Of a stretch of 64,000 nt of DNA, positions 1 through 12,529 are shown piece after piece. Below the pieces are notes generated by a model that did no database searches, was not told the origin of the DNA, and worked only from the letters and a program-made list of their open reading frames with translations. Each line of letters begins with the position of its first letter. Position 1 is the first letter of the stretch. The position numbers and the translations under genes are program-made. Source of the DNA: Arctopsyche grandis (taxonomy: Eukaryota; Arthropoda; Insecta; Trichoptera; Hydropsychidae); assembly GCF_051622035.1 (NCBI RefSeq), contig NC_135356.1, positions 1,054,001 to 1,118,000 of the forward strand, in the 5' to 3' direction.

Positions 1-651
1 AGATTGACTGAAATTTGATACAAAAACATTTTTTCGGGTTTCAAAGTATTTTTGCACACTCCACTTCTCCGGAAGTTTTTCCTAAGTCTGCAAATCGTAC
101 GACTCGTTGATCAATGCAAAACTCCTTAATGGAAGATCAGTTGATGTAGTATTTTTGTAAATAAACACTCCAGAGATGATTTCACGAGTACCGAAGCAAA
201 GCATCCAAGACAGTCAAGTCAGAACAAAATTATTGTCGATTATATCGCAAACTCCTTCATCTGGAAAACACATTTATAAATTTTGTTAAAAATGTTTTTA
301 ATGTATTATTATGGTTAGGGTTGCCACCTTAGACCCAAGTCTCACCCGGTGATAGTGACAAAAAAAATATGTATTTATATTTATGTACATATACCTTATT
401 CGCTCAGTAATGCATTTTTGTACACAAGATATCGCCAAACATTTCATACAAAAGACATGAGCTACATACCTGTCACATGGAGACATAACCTTGAAACCCG
501 AAGCCCGGAGACTTCGGTGGCAACCCTAATTGTGGTTTACTTATGCATGTAAAACATTAATACTCTACCTATCCGTGCTAGAGTAATCCGCTCGCCGCAG
601 TGCTGAATACCAAACTTCCGTTAGCACAAGACTTCGGCCCCGTCCACTGTC
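1..651. repeat. Composite repeat, copy C (right part only)
   Basis: This stretch matches 35816-36461 almost base for base, in the same orientation, up to the word CCACTGTCGGT, after which the two copies diverge. Its first 190 bases also match 7128-7318. The left part of this copy lies outside the window. It carries a nested terminal-inverted-repeat element at 315-529. On the minus strand the block at 1-190 has a stop codon where copy A is open. No host coding sequence is recognised. Confidence 0.85.
315..529. mobile_element. 215-bp MITE with TTAGGGTTGCCACC termini
   Basis: The left end reads TTAGGGTTGCCACC and the right end is its inverted complement GGTGGCAACCCTAA, giving 14-bp perfect terminal inverted repeats around about 190 bp of non-coding sequence. 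The same element is present at 36130-36336 in copy B. Superfamily not assigned; no clear target-site duplication is visible. Confidence 0.7.
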
Positions 652-2260
652 GGTGGGAGCAGGTAAATTGGTCGAATGCAATACACCTAAATCAATTCAC
701 CTAATGCAATTCCACTAATGACGCTTTTACCGAAAATCTATTGACCTAATGGTAAATTCACCTAATATCTTTATACCGAAGGACACATTCACCTAATTTC
801 GAGTTTCAAACCAGCAGTAGCCGAGTTTCAAACCAATAGTAGTAAATTTTATTATTTAGTAATTTTTCGACGCGATATCAATAGATGGCGTAGTAACATA
901 GACAGATAAATGTTATAACATTTCTTTGCAAATAGCCCTTAAACTCTATATACACCATATTGCGCCCGACAGAAGATTTAAAAAGGATTTCCCACTTAAT
1001 GGCGAGTGAACTAAATTAAGGACATTGAAAAAATTAATTGCTTTTGTAGCTTTGTATTATCTTTTGCTATATATACTATACTATATTATATAGCAAACAT
1101 TGTACATATTTACAATAAAATTTATGATAAAACAAAGTAATAAAAAGGAATCAAAAAAGATATACAGATTTTTTTTATTGTACATATATTAAAATTGGCT
1201 TTCCAATCATCAATATTAAAAGAAGGTGAGAAGAAAACGCATGTATAATAGACAGACTAGTACAATTTCTACGATTGATACAATTTCCATAATAAATAAT
1301 TAATAATTTTAAATATACGTAATAAATATAAATTATGATGAATACATAACAAATATAAATCAGTTAGTAATTTATACGTAGATTGCAAAACACAATGAAA
1401 TATAAACAATAATAACAAGACAAGAAACAAGCAATACAATAAATAATAAATAATTTATTAATCAAGTTACAGAAATAAACCAATTTATAATAAACATTTT
1501 CATGTAATAAAAACTCATGAGTGGTATTACAGATGGTCAACTTATTACAGACAACACAGAACACATATATTATTTTCAATATATGAATAATCAATATGTA
1601 AAACAACTGACGTTAAAGAAAATTTACTATTGTATCAAGTCATGTAATAAAAATACTCTTGTGTGAAGCTATGGAAGTTTTTTACAAAAAATTTGGTACG
1701 TATATAAACGAAAAGACGTTTGCTTATTTCAATGACCAGCTCTTCTCCACCGATCATGGTATTTGGTTGTTCTATTAGTGACACCACACAGACCCTAAGT
1801 AAATAATGATTTCAATCAATAACTGTAGCTTGTGACATGTCTAATTGTTTCGCACAAAATTTAATGCTTATCAGCTCATTCATACAGCGATAAATAAAAT
1901 TTAACATTGGAAAGAGTTTAAAAATTTGAAGCCACATATTTTTTCGAAATCCTTTTTTAGTTCAGAATTTAATATCACATTTATAATTGGGTTTCAAGCG
2001 TGGAGCTAGGATTCTAAACGTACATTAAATCCAAATTTCAGTTCTAAATATACTAGAACGAAAAATTTAAAAATAGCATAGTATAAGTAATATTTATCAA
2101 TAAATTATGGAATTCAGCATTTTTAATCTTGACATATTCTCTAACGCAGATTGCCTCCCTGCGACGATAACTGTGAACGAAACAGCTCCCATATCAAATT
2201 TTGCTAACACAAATGTGATACTGTTCCATTAGTTGTCGCATAAATCTACTAACAACAAAT

Positions 2261-2357
2261 TTAGGATATTCTTGGCTCGATGAGTAGGACCAACGGGTCC
2301 TCAGTAGTTTCCACAGTTATTCCAACCCTTTCCTCTTCAGAAATAGTTTTCCAATGT
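2261..2357 (-). other. Possible short terminal exon, weak
   Basis: On the minus strand a T-rich tract ending in TAG at 2358-2360 is followed by 97 bases open in one frame to a TAA at 2261-2263. The predicted peptide, about 31 residues, is acidic and hydrophilic and resembles nothing I recognise. It could be the last exon of a transposon gene inside the 5.3-kb element, or chance. No upstream exon was found. Confidence 0.15.
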
Positions 2358-3881
2358 CTAAAAAAAAAAATCATTACCTTAATTGATCCCATGTTATCAA
2401 AACTTAATAAATAAAATAAGTAGGGTGAAATTGATTATATTGAGTAATGAAATGTTTCGTGCTATTCTAAGATAATGTGATTGCAATTGCGAAATATAAC
2501 TTCACTTAAATCATACGTGTACTTCATATTAATGGTTGTGGTTGGTGAGAACAACTGCGGGAAAGCTTTGCTAGCGTTTAATTATTACATTAAATAAAAT
2601 AGTGAATTTGGCATTTTTCTAAAGTACAATATTCTAAATGAATTATTACTGGTATGAATTATTTCAAGTTTTATGGAGTGATTTGGCATACAATATAACT
2701 GTATATATGAAAGTATTGAATTTTGACATGTTACATTTCAGCACAAATAAAAGTTGCATATTATATATTTTCTTGAAATGTTCATTATGAGTATAACAAA
2801 AGTACATTTAAATGATAAAAAAGAGCCTCGTAAAAAAGGCTTCATTTTGACTATAGAACAAATGTACGACTTTTGCCGTGCAGAATCAACAAGACTTGAG
2901 TATGCATTGCAAAAAATATTTTGATTTTTCAATGGAGAAGTTATCTGAATACCAAAATCCGACATTTTGAGCAATCCAGATGTTAGGGTTTTTTGCAGAC
3001 ACGGGTTGTCCCTTATATTTAGATATGAATTTCTCTAGTCCACCGTATTCGATTTCCTGGTCTTCTTTTAAGTACTTTTACAACATTTTCACTGTTCTGG
3101 TAGGATAAACAATCTGCAGTATTATTAATGGTATCTGCATCTAAAACAATTCAGCATTATAAATAATTGTACTAGTTCAAGAACGTATTATTTACACAGT
3201 TTCATTATGATTTTATTGATGTGAATAATTTATCTCCTGAGTGATATCACATTCATAATAATATAACATCATCAGTGATTATAATTACTTATAGCTAATG
3301 ATGATAGAGTATGAATTAAAATATGAATAGAATGAAAAATCAGTCCCACCGTATCTAAAGTGGGAGGTATAATTAATTCAACATTCGTGTACATATTTTG
3401 ATTGGCCAGTATCGCAATATCCTGGGCCCTGGGAAAATTTATTCTGGGTCCTATGACAAATTAAAAAAAAAGATCTTAAAAATATATTTTAATGAGTTAA
3501 AAATCTATCAGAAATATTATAAAAGTACCTATATGTTAGTTGCTATTTTTTAATTTAAGATGTCGGCTGCTCTGCTGTCCCTTTCTCCATCGTAGTGTGC
3601 GTGGGATGCGTGATGTGGAAAAAAGGGAGGAAATTGTAAACCAATGAAAACAGGGCGTAAATCTGTTTATGTATTGCGACTGTATTAAGTTATACAGAGA
3701 TCAAGCAGAGCAACCGAGGAAAGGGGGGGAGTAAACAAAGAAAGCAGAAAGCACGCGTGCCTTTTGAGGTTAGCCACGCGTAGCTGGCTAGGAGTTGTTG
3801 AGTAGCTGCCTTCTGGACGACAACTGAGACAGACCCTCTGATGCTTCCTCTGGCGCACACCGCTATACTGGCGATACTGGA

Positions 3882-3918
3882 GCTGGTCGCTGGTCGCTGG
3901 TCGCTGGTTGCTGGTCTC
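3882..3918. repeat. Short CTGGTCG tandem repeat
   Basis: About four heptamer units of CTGGTCG sit in a locally GC-richer stretch (3700-4050) within otherwise AT-rich DNA. Small open frames exist here on both strands, but none resembles a known protein. Confidence 0.6.
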
Positions 3919-4186
3919 CAAGTATCGTCACAACCCATCACCAGTGGCCGAGCTGGTGATTTCGGTGGCGAGAAAAACTACGTGTTTATGCCGAAGCCGT
4001 TGGCGCGCGACTGTCAGTCAGTCTGGGGTGGCCAGCACAAAAATATATCGGACAAATCGTGGAAAATTCTCGAGAAAGTATAATTTTTTTTTTTTAATAT
4101 AGTGAATTGATTTTTTAGCATATAAAATCGACAACATCAAAAGGACACAAACACTACATATGTATATCATATCAGGGGTTTATAAC

Positions 4187-4530
4187 TTTTCATGGTTATT
4201 GTGTGGTGAAAAGACTGATTAGCTTTAATACTATTGCATAAATCGCCACCCCATGAGTTTTTTTTATATTTTAAATATTTGTATACGAGACCAATGATTA
4301 AATACTGTGTTTTCGTTGATTTCCGAATTGATATGTTGTTTTGAATTGTTGTTATTGTGGAATGAATTGTTATGTAATGACTGCCACTTAAAATCAAGTT
4401 TTGCAAGTGATGTGTCACCGCTCATGGTTATTGTGTAGTGAAAAGACTGCCAATAAATCACCACACCATGAGTTTTTTTATATTTTAAATATTTGTATAC
4501 CAGACCATTCATTAAATACTGTGTTTTCGT
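4187..4530. repeat. Imperfect tandem duplication, spacing about 232 bp
   Basis: The block starting CATGGTTATTGTG at 4191 is repeated from 4423, both copies running through CCATGAGTTTTTTT and AAATACTGTGTTTTCG. The copies differ by small indels. Non-coding, inside the CCTAA-bounded element. Confidence 0.7.
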
Positions 4531-5928
4531 GTTTATTAATATTTGTCATAACTATTGTGTATTAAAAAAATTTCAAAAGACTCTGTTTCTTTCAATTTAA
4601 AAAATTTTACTGTGTACTTTTTATTCCCATTATTTAAATAATTAATATATATTTACTTTTTCTTTATAATTTTTAACTTCAGCAAGTGGAGACTCTTGTC
4701 TTCTACAATCTAAAACGAATTGTCGCCGGAAGATAAAGAGTGATATATATTTTCTAGTTTATTTCCGTTCGATTTCTTGTTTGAAAATAGATTTGAAATG
4801 TTGTTCAGTAAAACTCAAAGATTGTTAATGATAACAATGCCAGCTGTTCTCTAGAGTAAGTATCAAATGAAACACAATGTTTCCACAAATCTTTGACTTT
4901 TTCTAGTGTTCGGGTAAAAAGTATATATCTATATAAGAAAAATATTAACTTTCATCTATCCCATATATAATAATTATTTCATATGACAATGGATTTAAAA
5001 TATGACTTATCGGAATTAGTCGATATGTAAAATGGTAAGTGTTCATCGTATGACATTTCTTCGCTGAATTCCGTTTCTTCTATCTACTTAATGAATATGA
5101 TTTATAGAACCTAGGCTTTCAATGAATGTAACACAGTATTGCTTATCACTTAATAAAATGGCACTTGACTTGCAATTCGAGTCGGCATGACACTATCAAC
5201 TATTAGTTTAATGTGAGTATCCAATAGTTTCGAAAAAATCAGCAGCATCGGCAGCAGCAGTCGCATCATTTTTGAGATTTGTATGTAATAAAAGGCTCGT
5301 TTCCGGTTTATAAAACTTATTGATTATTTATTATTTATGTAATATTAATTGAAGGACTATATTTTTTCGATAAGAGTAGACATTTAATTAATAAGTCCAA
5401 AAAATAGTGTAAGTTCGAGCGTACAAGTTAATACAAGTTATAGATATAAAATTTCAGTTCGATACACGGTCTAGGATATATAATAATTCAAAGAAAAATA
5501 ATGCTACTTCCGGCAGATTTGAAAATGAAAAAAAAAATTATAGCGCAACGATTAAAATTTTATTACACAGTAAAAAGTTTCAGTGTTTCAGTTTCAAAGA
5601 TATTTAATGGTGTTTGAATTATTACTAAAATACACAGCCAAACACGCACATTTTTTAAAAACAGTGATCGACTTCATCTATTAATAAAATATAAATTTTA
5701 AAATACAACTTAATATTTTATTTTGTTTTAAATAATCTTGAAATTATCAATGCAAAAGTGCCATCTATCCGTCAACGTAAAACAACCTTCATTCGATCAA
5801 TTTGTATTAGGTAAACTGCAGTTAGGTATGTATGACATTAGGTATGGTCGTCGTTCGGTATGTTGATATTCGACCAACTCGCTTAGGTATACTCGAATTA
5901 GGTGAATTGCATTAGGCGAACTTACAGT

Positions 5929-7325
5929 GAATCAGTGCACTGCGCGCAACAGACCGCAACAGACCCATCGTTTCCCAACCTTTTTTGACTCGCGTACCAC
6001 TTGGTAGTACATAATGCTAAATTATACCACCATATAAAAATGATTGTGTAGTATTTGCATGGTAAGGATTGTGAAGACAGGATATGTAGCATATGATGAT
6101 CTGTTTTGGTTTGACTTGCATGAAATCTAGACATAATGCAAAATTGCAATGCAGGTAAAAAAAATTTCCAGGTAGCATTGAAAAAAAATGCATTGAATAT
6201 GGGTCGTGTAATCCGTGTCAATGTTTATAAAGACTGGCTTACACCGGAATTGCTGAATTTATAATTATAGTAGAATTTCTCGTTGGAAATCCCTAGCTGC
6301 TGAGTATTTTAGATTGTGGCATGGTATTTAGATTGTGAGCATGACATTTTAAGAACGATGAAGATCGAACTAGTTTTTGAGAAATACATAAAATTAATAG
6401 ACTTAGACTTTGTTTATTTTATATTGTTGCAAGATATATGTACATATTAGAGAGTCTAAACACACCTTTACAAAACTCGAAATCCTCATTGGTAGTTATC
6501 TAGGGTCTCGTACTTTTTTAAATAATGCAATAATAATTATGACTGACGGTTGTATCAAAAAGTTATTTTCTTTGGATTTTTAATAGATTTTTATTTATCA
6601 TAAAATATACTCACAATAAATTTATTCTACATATATGTATGTATGTATGTATATAATAGTTATTAATCTAACGATTATTATCTATTTACAAGCTTTTTAT
6701 TATTCGCTTTCGTTTTGATGATAGTAATAAAATTAATAATAGGAGATCATTCTAGTTTGACACGCATATGTACCAGTCGTTCTCATGTTTCATAAAGTAA
6801 TATTTCACAATTTTATTTGTTATTTTTTGCATTTTATGTAGTTCGATTAAAACAACTTCTGATTTCAAATTTAAAACGTAAAATTATAGTGTCTTCAATC
6901 TATATCTGGAACTTGCTATATGCTTGCATTGATATACATATGTATGTACAATATTCTATTATTGTACATAAATTTATTTTTTTGTAGTTGTTTATAATTC
7001 GAACTATGTATGTAATACATGTCAAAAATTTATAAATAATTTTATAAATAAAATAGTGAAATATTACTCTATATAGCGTTGGTGGCTGCACATGAGAACC
7101 ACTGATCTAGTCACATATCTGCACTCAGATTGACTGAAATTTGATACAAAAACATTTTTTCGGGTTTCAAAGTATTTTTGCACACTCCACTTCTCCGGAG
7201 GTTTTTCCTTAGTCTGCAAATCGTACGACTCGTTGATCAATGCAAAACTCCTTAATGGAAGATCGGTTGATGTAGTATTTTTGTAAATAAACACTCCAGA
7301 GATGATTTCACGAGTACCGGTCAAT
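5929..7325. repeat. Composite repeat, copy A
   Basis: From about 6166 to 7318 this copy aligns with 34837-36008 in direct orientation. To the left (5959-6165) it has unrelated sequence opening with a hAT-like word, CCCATCGTTTCCCAACC. Like copy B it carries an internal piece bounded by CAGT.GTTCTCATG and CATGAGAACCACTG (about 6775-7105), the remains of a nested hAT MITE; the left end here has lost about 14 bp relative to copy B. At 7318 it leaves the homology that copies B and C share beyond that point. Confidence 0.75.
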
Positions 7326-7333
7326 TTAGACAT
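7064..7333 (-). pseudogene. Unrecognised 89-codon open frame in a repeated block
   Basis: This minus-strand frame begins MSKLTGTREI and is open for 89 codons. Codons for about the first 70 residues lie in a block (7128-7318) also present at 1-190 and 35816-36008. In both other copies a CTTAGG substitution puts a stop codon in the middle of the frame, so only this copy is open. The composition is mixed and hydrophilic, like a protein exon rather than random AT-rich DNA, but I recognise no family. It may be a captured gene fragment or a transposase piece. Confidence 0.3.
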
Positions 7334-7796
7334 TCAAAGATACATAAATTCACAACAAGCTGAATGTGAGTAAAATTGTTCAAAACGTAATTATAAATGA
7401 AATGTCAAAACTCGTCATCGTTCTGATACCTGGAAAAAAATCATAGGTCAAAAATATGGGTTTTTCGCGATTTTCAACAAAACGGTAAGTTTTATTATAA
7501 AATTACATCTGACAAAAATTGTAGATTATAAAATTATCTATAAAAAATGTATCAGTACTTTTTTTTCTAAGAGCCACCGTTTCTGAGGTATAACGATTCA
7601 AAAAATTGTAAAAGTTGTAATCGTCATAATATGCATAATACTTTGAGATATAATAGAATTATAACTTTGAGAATATCAGGTAAAATGAAACCCAGCCCCC
7701 TAATTTATACGCTAGTGTAACCTTGAGACAACATCTGTCTCCCTTTTCAGAGTTAGGCCATATATATTTTTTTGTTGTTCTGATACTGGTCCATTC
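7334..7796. other. AT-rich spacer, nothing recognised
   Basis: No gene, RNA or terminal repeat could be recognised between copy A and the hAT element that begins at 7805. Confidence 0.5.
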
Positions 7797-7804
7797 ATCT
7801 AGAG

Positions 7805-9320
7805 CAGGTCTGGGCAAGCTTTTCGGATGAAGGGCCACTTTAGAAATTAAAAATGAGCGGCAGGCCGCAAGTAAAATGCTATTTTTAGATATACATTATT
7901 TATTATCGTGAAAGAAATTAAAACATAATTTTTTTTTAAATTTCATACAAAACAACAATTTAATTTGACGAATGAAACTGTTTCAGATTTTTAACAGTTT
8001 TTTTAATTTCAGGAGAAAGTTTTGTAGTTGAAATTCTTAAAAATGCTTGTAAATTTTCATCTGTGATGCTTGATTGTAAAGAATTTTTAATTGATATGTT
8101 TTTTTACATATTTAGGTTGATCAAAAAACCACCAACATTTTTTGAGCAAAATCTCTAAGTTTGTCGAATTTTTCCGTATTAAGGGCGTTGTACAATATGC
8201 AAATTTCTTCATGACGGTGTAATTCCCTTAAATCATCATCGCACTGTAAATATAATATATAATCTTAATTTATAGCTCCGTCTCGCCACTTAAATCGTCG
8301 ATAATTTCAGCATATTCTTCAAATTTATTTTCTGGTACCTTCAGCAATTTCACGGTTGAAAGGTGGTCTACCCGTTTAATCAAAAAATGGTGAAGAAACA
8401 GTCGTAGTTTTAATTTAAATGCTTTCAAACTTTTCACCATATCGTGAACATATAAATTTTCCTCTTGGAACACTGTGATGAAAGTATTTAAATGTGTCAC
8501 GATGTCCAAAGTAAATGCAAAATCACACAGCCAGTCACATTATCAGTTAATTCGGGGAAGTCGATACTATTTTTCATTTCTAAAAATAGAACGATTTCTT
8601 ATTTTGTATCCCATAATCGCCGAAGTATTTTTCCTAGGCTAAGCCATCGAATATGATTATGATCAATAATATCTGTGAACTCAGATTCAATAACTTGAAG
8701 GATAGCAATGAATTGTCTGTGTTTCAAGCCACTCGATCGTATTAAATTGGCAAGTTTAATAATACAAGATGTCACATGTGCAACTTTTAACACATTTTGG
8801 CACAATACTTGTTGATGTATGATATAATGAATTATAATTAAATTTTAATCAGGACAATTTTCGAAAATTTATCCTGGATTTTCTTTATCCAATATTTTTA
8901 ACCGTCAAACTTGGTGTTCTGTCAGTTGTTATTTTTTTTAAGCAATTAACAACTTTTTCAAAAATATCAGCTCCTGTTGTTTGATTTTTAAGTGATTCCA
9001 ATGATAAAAGCTCTTCAATAATTTCAAATTTAGAGTTTCATCCGCGTATGAAAATTAATAACTGTGCTGTATCTTTTCGGTCATTACTTTCGTCGAGAGC
9101 TATCGAGTACCATGTGATCGATTCTAATATGTATGTATGATAATTGCTTATTAAAGTTTGTATTCTAGTTTGCCGTCTAGTTTGACCCAAATTTGAATTC
9201 TATCTTATGTCAGAAACGATAAACCATTTAACAAATCAACAAAATTTTTTTAGATCAGAAAAATTAAGCTTTTTTTTAATTTTGCTCGCGGGCCGCACCA
9301 AATTAGTTTGCCCAGGCCTG
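7805..9320 (-). mobile_element. hAT transposon remnant (GTF2IRD2/ZBED5-like transposase)
   Basis: The ends are inverted: CAGGTCTGGGCAAGCTTTTC on the left, and CAGGCCTGGGCAAACTAATT as the complement of the right. Flanks are the 8-bp near-duplications ATCTAGAG (7797-7804) and ATCTATAG (9321-9328), as expected for hAT. Minus-strand fragments at 8599-8805 and 8270-8509 read like a hAT transposase of the kind domesticated in GTF2IRD2, including the words CQNVLK, SSGLKHRQF and RWLSLGKILRRLW. The frame is broken by stops and shifts, so it is inactive. At 1,516 bp it is shorter than an autonomous hAT. Confidence 0.85.
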
Positions 9321-9344
9321 ATCTATAGTCAAATTAAACCGTTG

Positions 9345-9860
9345 ATTATTTGAGATTTTTTCCAACAATTCGGAAATAATTTCCGATTTTACGACTTCAT
9401 AATGTTTCTGCACTAATTTCATGACATCACTTTCATTTTTGGGCAATTTATATCCTCGATATGTTATCGACTCCCTGATGAATTCGGATTTACATAGTTA
9501 TAGCTCATATGGATATTCCATCTACAGCGGCCAATTTTTCAACAATTTCTTCTAGGCTTTTTCGATGGATAAAATCAAAGAGTCAAATCGTTAAATTAAA
9601 TTCGTCGATTTTTAACGGGATTTTCAACCATAGAATTAATTTACGTGTCACTGTCTCGTTTTTCATTTGGATATATATGTATTATGTGTTTTAAGATATA
9701 CTTGAATTAAGAACAGTTTTTTCTGATTTGCACACGTTGCAGTTTGCTTTATGCAGTTTGTTTTTGATTAAGATCCCGCTACTGGCAGCAGTGTGAAATT
9801 ATCCCAAATTTTCCATGTTTTCTTTTGTGACATGCTTCACTAAAAATACCAAAAAAAATA
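9345..9860 (-). pseudogene. Second hAT transposase remnant with BED-finger-like start
   Basis: On the minus strand, frame-shifted pieces give KIWDNFTLL and then ANCNVCKSE (9730-9815), resembling a BED zinc finger. They are followed by SLEEIVEKLAAVDGIS and a stretch ending KSEIISELLEKISNNQRFNL (9340-9560). This order, BED finger then an EE.V.KLAAVDG segment then a helical stretch ending RF.LT, fits the N-terminal half of hAT transposases. At least two frameshifts and stops are present. It directly abuts the preceding hAT element but reads as a different family. Confidence 0.6.
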
Positions 9861-10568
9861 AAAATAATTTAATCGATCATTATCTAAATATAATAGTATA
9901 AGTATGCTCAATCAATTTTCATTTATTTTATATACAGAAACGTTTCATTTGATAGTTTATGTACCTTTAAATGACTGATGACGGTTCGTGTGTTGAAATT
10001 AATAGCGAAAAGTGTAGTTTTTTCCTTCTTTGGTAATATATTATAATATTCAAAATTCAAAACATTTTTCAATAACTAAATATATGCATTTTACATAAAT
10101 AATTTGAAATATCGACATTGTAATGTGAAATCGACAAGTAATGTGAAATATCGACAGTAAAACAGAATGAAATATTGTATGTTATAAAAATTAATAACAT
10201 ATTTTAATCAGGCTATTTGTTTACTGAAGTTAAAATTATTAACAAATAAATACAGGTCAATATCAATATTCTTAAAACAATTACATATGTATATCTCAGC
10301 AGAGGAATACCAATATTATCGGCAAATTAAGCAAATATGTGATTTTGTGTCCCTTTATTGCTATCATTATTATTATGGAACTTTGTAGTTTTCCAAAAAA
10401 TATAATGTTAAATATACTTATAATTCGGTCAAGAATAAAACTGATTTTTTTAAGAGAATTACAAGAAATAATTAAAGTACTTACCTTTAACGAAATCAGG
10501 TATGATGAGAATGATAACAATGTCTAAGGCAAAATACTTTAGGGTTATACGCATCGCATACTTATTCA
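9861..10568. other. AT-rich stretch, nothing recognised
   Basis: Open frames here are short and of AT-rich composition. No RNA gene, terminal repeat or coding similarity could be seen. Confidence 0.5.
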
Positions 10569-11004
10569 TTACACTGTTCGACATGAAAAATCGTTTAGAG
10601 ACGAGATATGACTTTTTTTATAGATCTGGTAATAAAAAATGTTGATTGGTTCGAGATTCGGAGATATATCGGAGATCGGTCGTTGTCTCAAAATCTGTCA
10701 ATTTTCTGTTCAAAATGAATATTGGAATCTATAGTCGGGTATTTTATCTTTCATTTGTAGTACTTTTCAGCTTTCAAATCTCTCTAAGCAGTCGTCCAGT
10801 TCAAATCAAAAGTCAAAAGTACGTATTTTCACTTGGGATTTTTTCCCACTGTTATTACTATTTTATATTGAGTATTTTCTATTGAAACATGTTTATTGGA
10901 ATAGTTTTCTGGCTGCATTATTTTTTTTTTCGTTTAAAATGGTTAATTGGAAATGTGCTGAATTTTAAATCGGTAAAATTACGAGCTATAAACTCGAACT
11001 AGTG
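10569..11004 (+). repeat. Dispersed repeat D, copy 1
   Basis: This segment, starting TTACACTGTTCGACA, aligns with 53250-53712 in the same orientation through words such as GAGACGAGATAT, GTTGATTGG, TCGAGATTCGGAGATA and ACGTATTTTCACTT. The copies differ by substitutions and a microsatellite insertion. Its class is unknown; no terminal inverted repeat or poly-A tail was found. Confidence 0.7.
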
Positions 11005-11479
11005 GATCGCTGTTTTATGTTTATTTGGATTTGAATATTTTTAATGTGACTGAAAAAGATTTTGAATTTTTACGTTAATACTTGAAAATTTATATACCCG
11101 GATAACCTACTTAGTAGCACATGCTCGCTTTATTGAACAAACGGGTCACATTGAGGAGAGTGCCACTTATAGAACTCAATAGGTTCAATAGTTTCCTTTT
11201 TTTTTATTTTTCAATTTTTTGCCCCCTTGAACTCATCGTTTGATTTTGCAGCTGCTAGTCGCAGCTGCAAATTTTTTTCCGCGCCTCCCTACCTTTTATT
11301 TTTTAATATATATAATAATATATACACGTTTTAAATAATAAACCTTTATTTAAAAAAAAATACTGAACACTACAATAGACAGAATAATAAAAAGGTTTTG
11401 CTATAACATAAATTTATACGAACACGTATATTTATTATTATATTAAATTACTAATTAAACTACATCTATCACATCAAAA

Positions 11480-12295
11480 TTAAATGCGAATGATGTTGTT
11501 GTTTTTTGGCACAAAGTTTATCAAATCTTGGGGGCAATATGGAGAGTGCCACTCGTAACTCCTTTTCGGTAGAAACACTTGCATTGCTTTGCAATACAAA
11601 GATTCATACTCTCCACTAAGATTCATCCAAAATTTAATTATGGTTTCATTTTGAAACTTTTGTTTTAGTGAGCTATCGCATGATAATTCTATCAATTTTT
11701 CTTTTTCGATAGTTGTCAGTTCGAATTCGCCTTCTTCATTGTAGTTAAATGGATTCTGTATACACAAAAACTTTGAGAAATCAAGGTCTTTGAAATAATT
11801 GGAAAAATGCAGCACTAAACCATCCAAGTGGTAAGTAAAAAGATTTTTACTTGTTTCAATATTGGCTGTGGCCCAGAAATCTTTGGAAAGTGAAAACATA
11901 TCCAAATCATTCTTTTGTAAATTTGATTTCCATAACTTCAACTTTTTAATGAAAGCTTTTACTTTGTCTTTTTGAACAAGTGGATGTATTTGTGATCCCT
12001 GCATTGATTTATTTAAACACCTCAATTTTCCAAAAATTTCAACCAAATAGGCAAGTTTAACAATTTAATTATCTAGAGGTTTTCTTCGAGAAAGGTTGCT
12101 AATTAAATGTGTATATAAAAATGAAAATAAACATTCATGCATTGAATTTTTACTGTTAAGCTACGATATGAAGTTTTATTTATTTGTAGATATTATGGTA
12201 TGAAAATTATTTTTTTATTAAAAAGTTTTGGCGCCTCCCCTGGCAATAGTCCGCGCCTCCCGTGGGAGGCGCGCCTCCCAGTTTGGAAACCGCTG
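11480..12295 (-). mobile_element. hAT transposase 3' half with right terminal repeat
   Basis: A 188-codon minus-strand frame (11480-12046) resembles the C-terminal half of ZBED5-like hAT transposases: a segment with TTIEKEKLIELSCDSSLKQK, then FWMNLSGEYESL, then KAMQVFLP, where the family has its dimerisation region. The transposase 5' side ends at 12295 with the hAT-like terminus CAGCGGTTTCCAAACTGGGA, followed inward by GGCGCGCCTCC words; GCGCCTCCC also recurs at 11281-11290. The 3' terminal repeat and a matching target duplication could not be located, so the left boundary is open. The ATG at 12046 is probably not the native start. Confidence 0.75.
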
Positions 12296-12529
12296 GTGTA
12301 GATGGATATCACAAAAATTTTAAATAAAACAACTTTATGAAAATAAATTTATAATGTAATTCAACACACAATAATTACATGGAATAATTACAAATTTTCC
12401 AAAAATGTGCCACTCAATTTTTTATTATATATTTTAATAAATGTAAATATAATACAAATACCACTTAGTCTATTTTTTTTTCTTTTAAAAACATGGAAAA
12501 ATATAAAAATATGAATGAGATGTTGAAAA

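Larger units (their letters stand above)
652..5928. mobile_element. Unclassified 5.3-kb element bounded by inverted CCTAA-word clusters
   Basis: At 660-800 the words CACCTAAT, GACCTAAT and ACCGAA recur every 15-25 bp on the plus strand. At 5800-5925 the same words recur as complements (ATTAGGTGAA, TTAGGTAT, CGGTAT). The outermost repeats share the inverted word CCTAATGCAATTCACCTAA. Copy C breaks exactly where the left cluster begins, so the clusters look like the ends of an inserted element. Between them the DNA is AT-rich with no long open frame. The longest gap-free stretch noted is about 60 minus-strand codons at 2885-3075, of no recognised family. Subterminal arrays of short words are typical of some DNA transposons, but I cannot name a superfamily. 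Confidence 0.5.

Noticed and set aside
3690-4102. Small GC-richer open frames as a host gene
   Set aside because: Frames overlap on both strands, include a CTGGTCG tandem repeat, and show no motif or splice structure.
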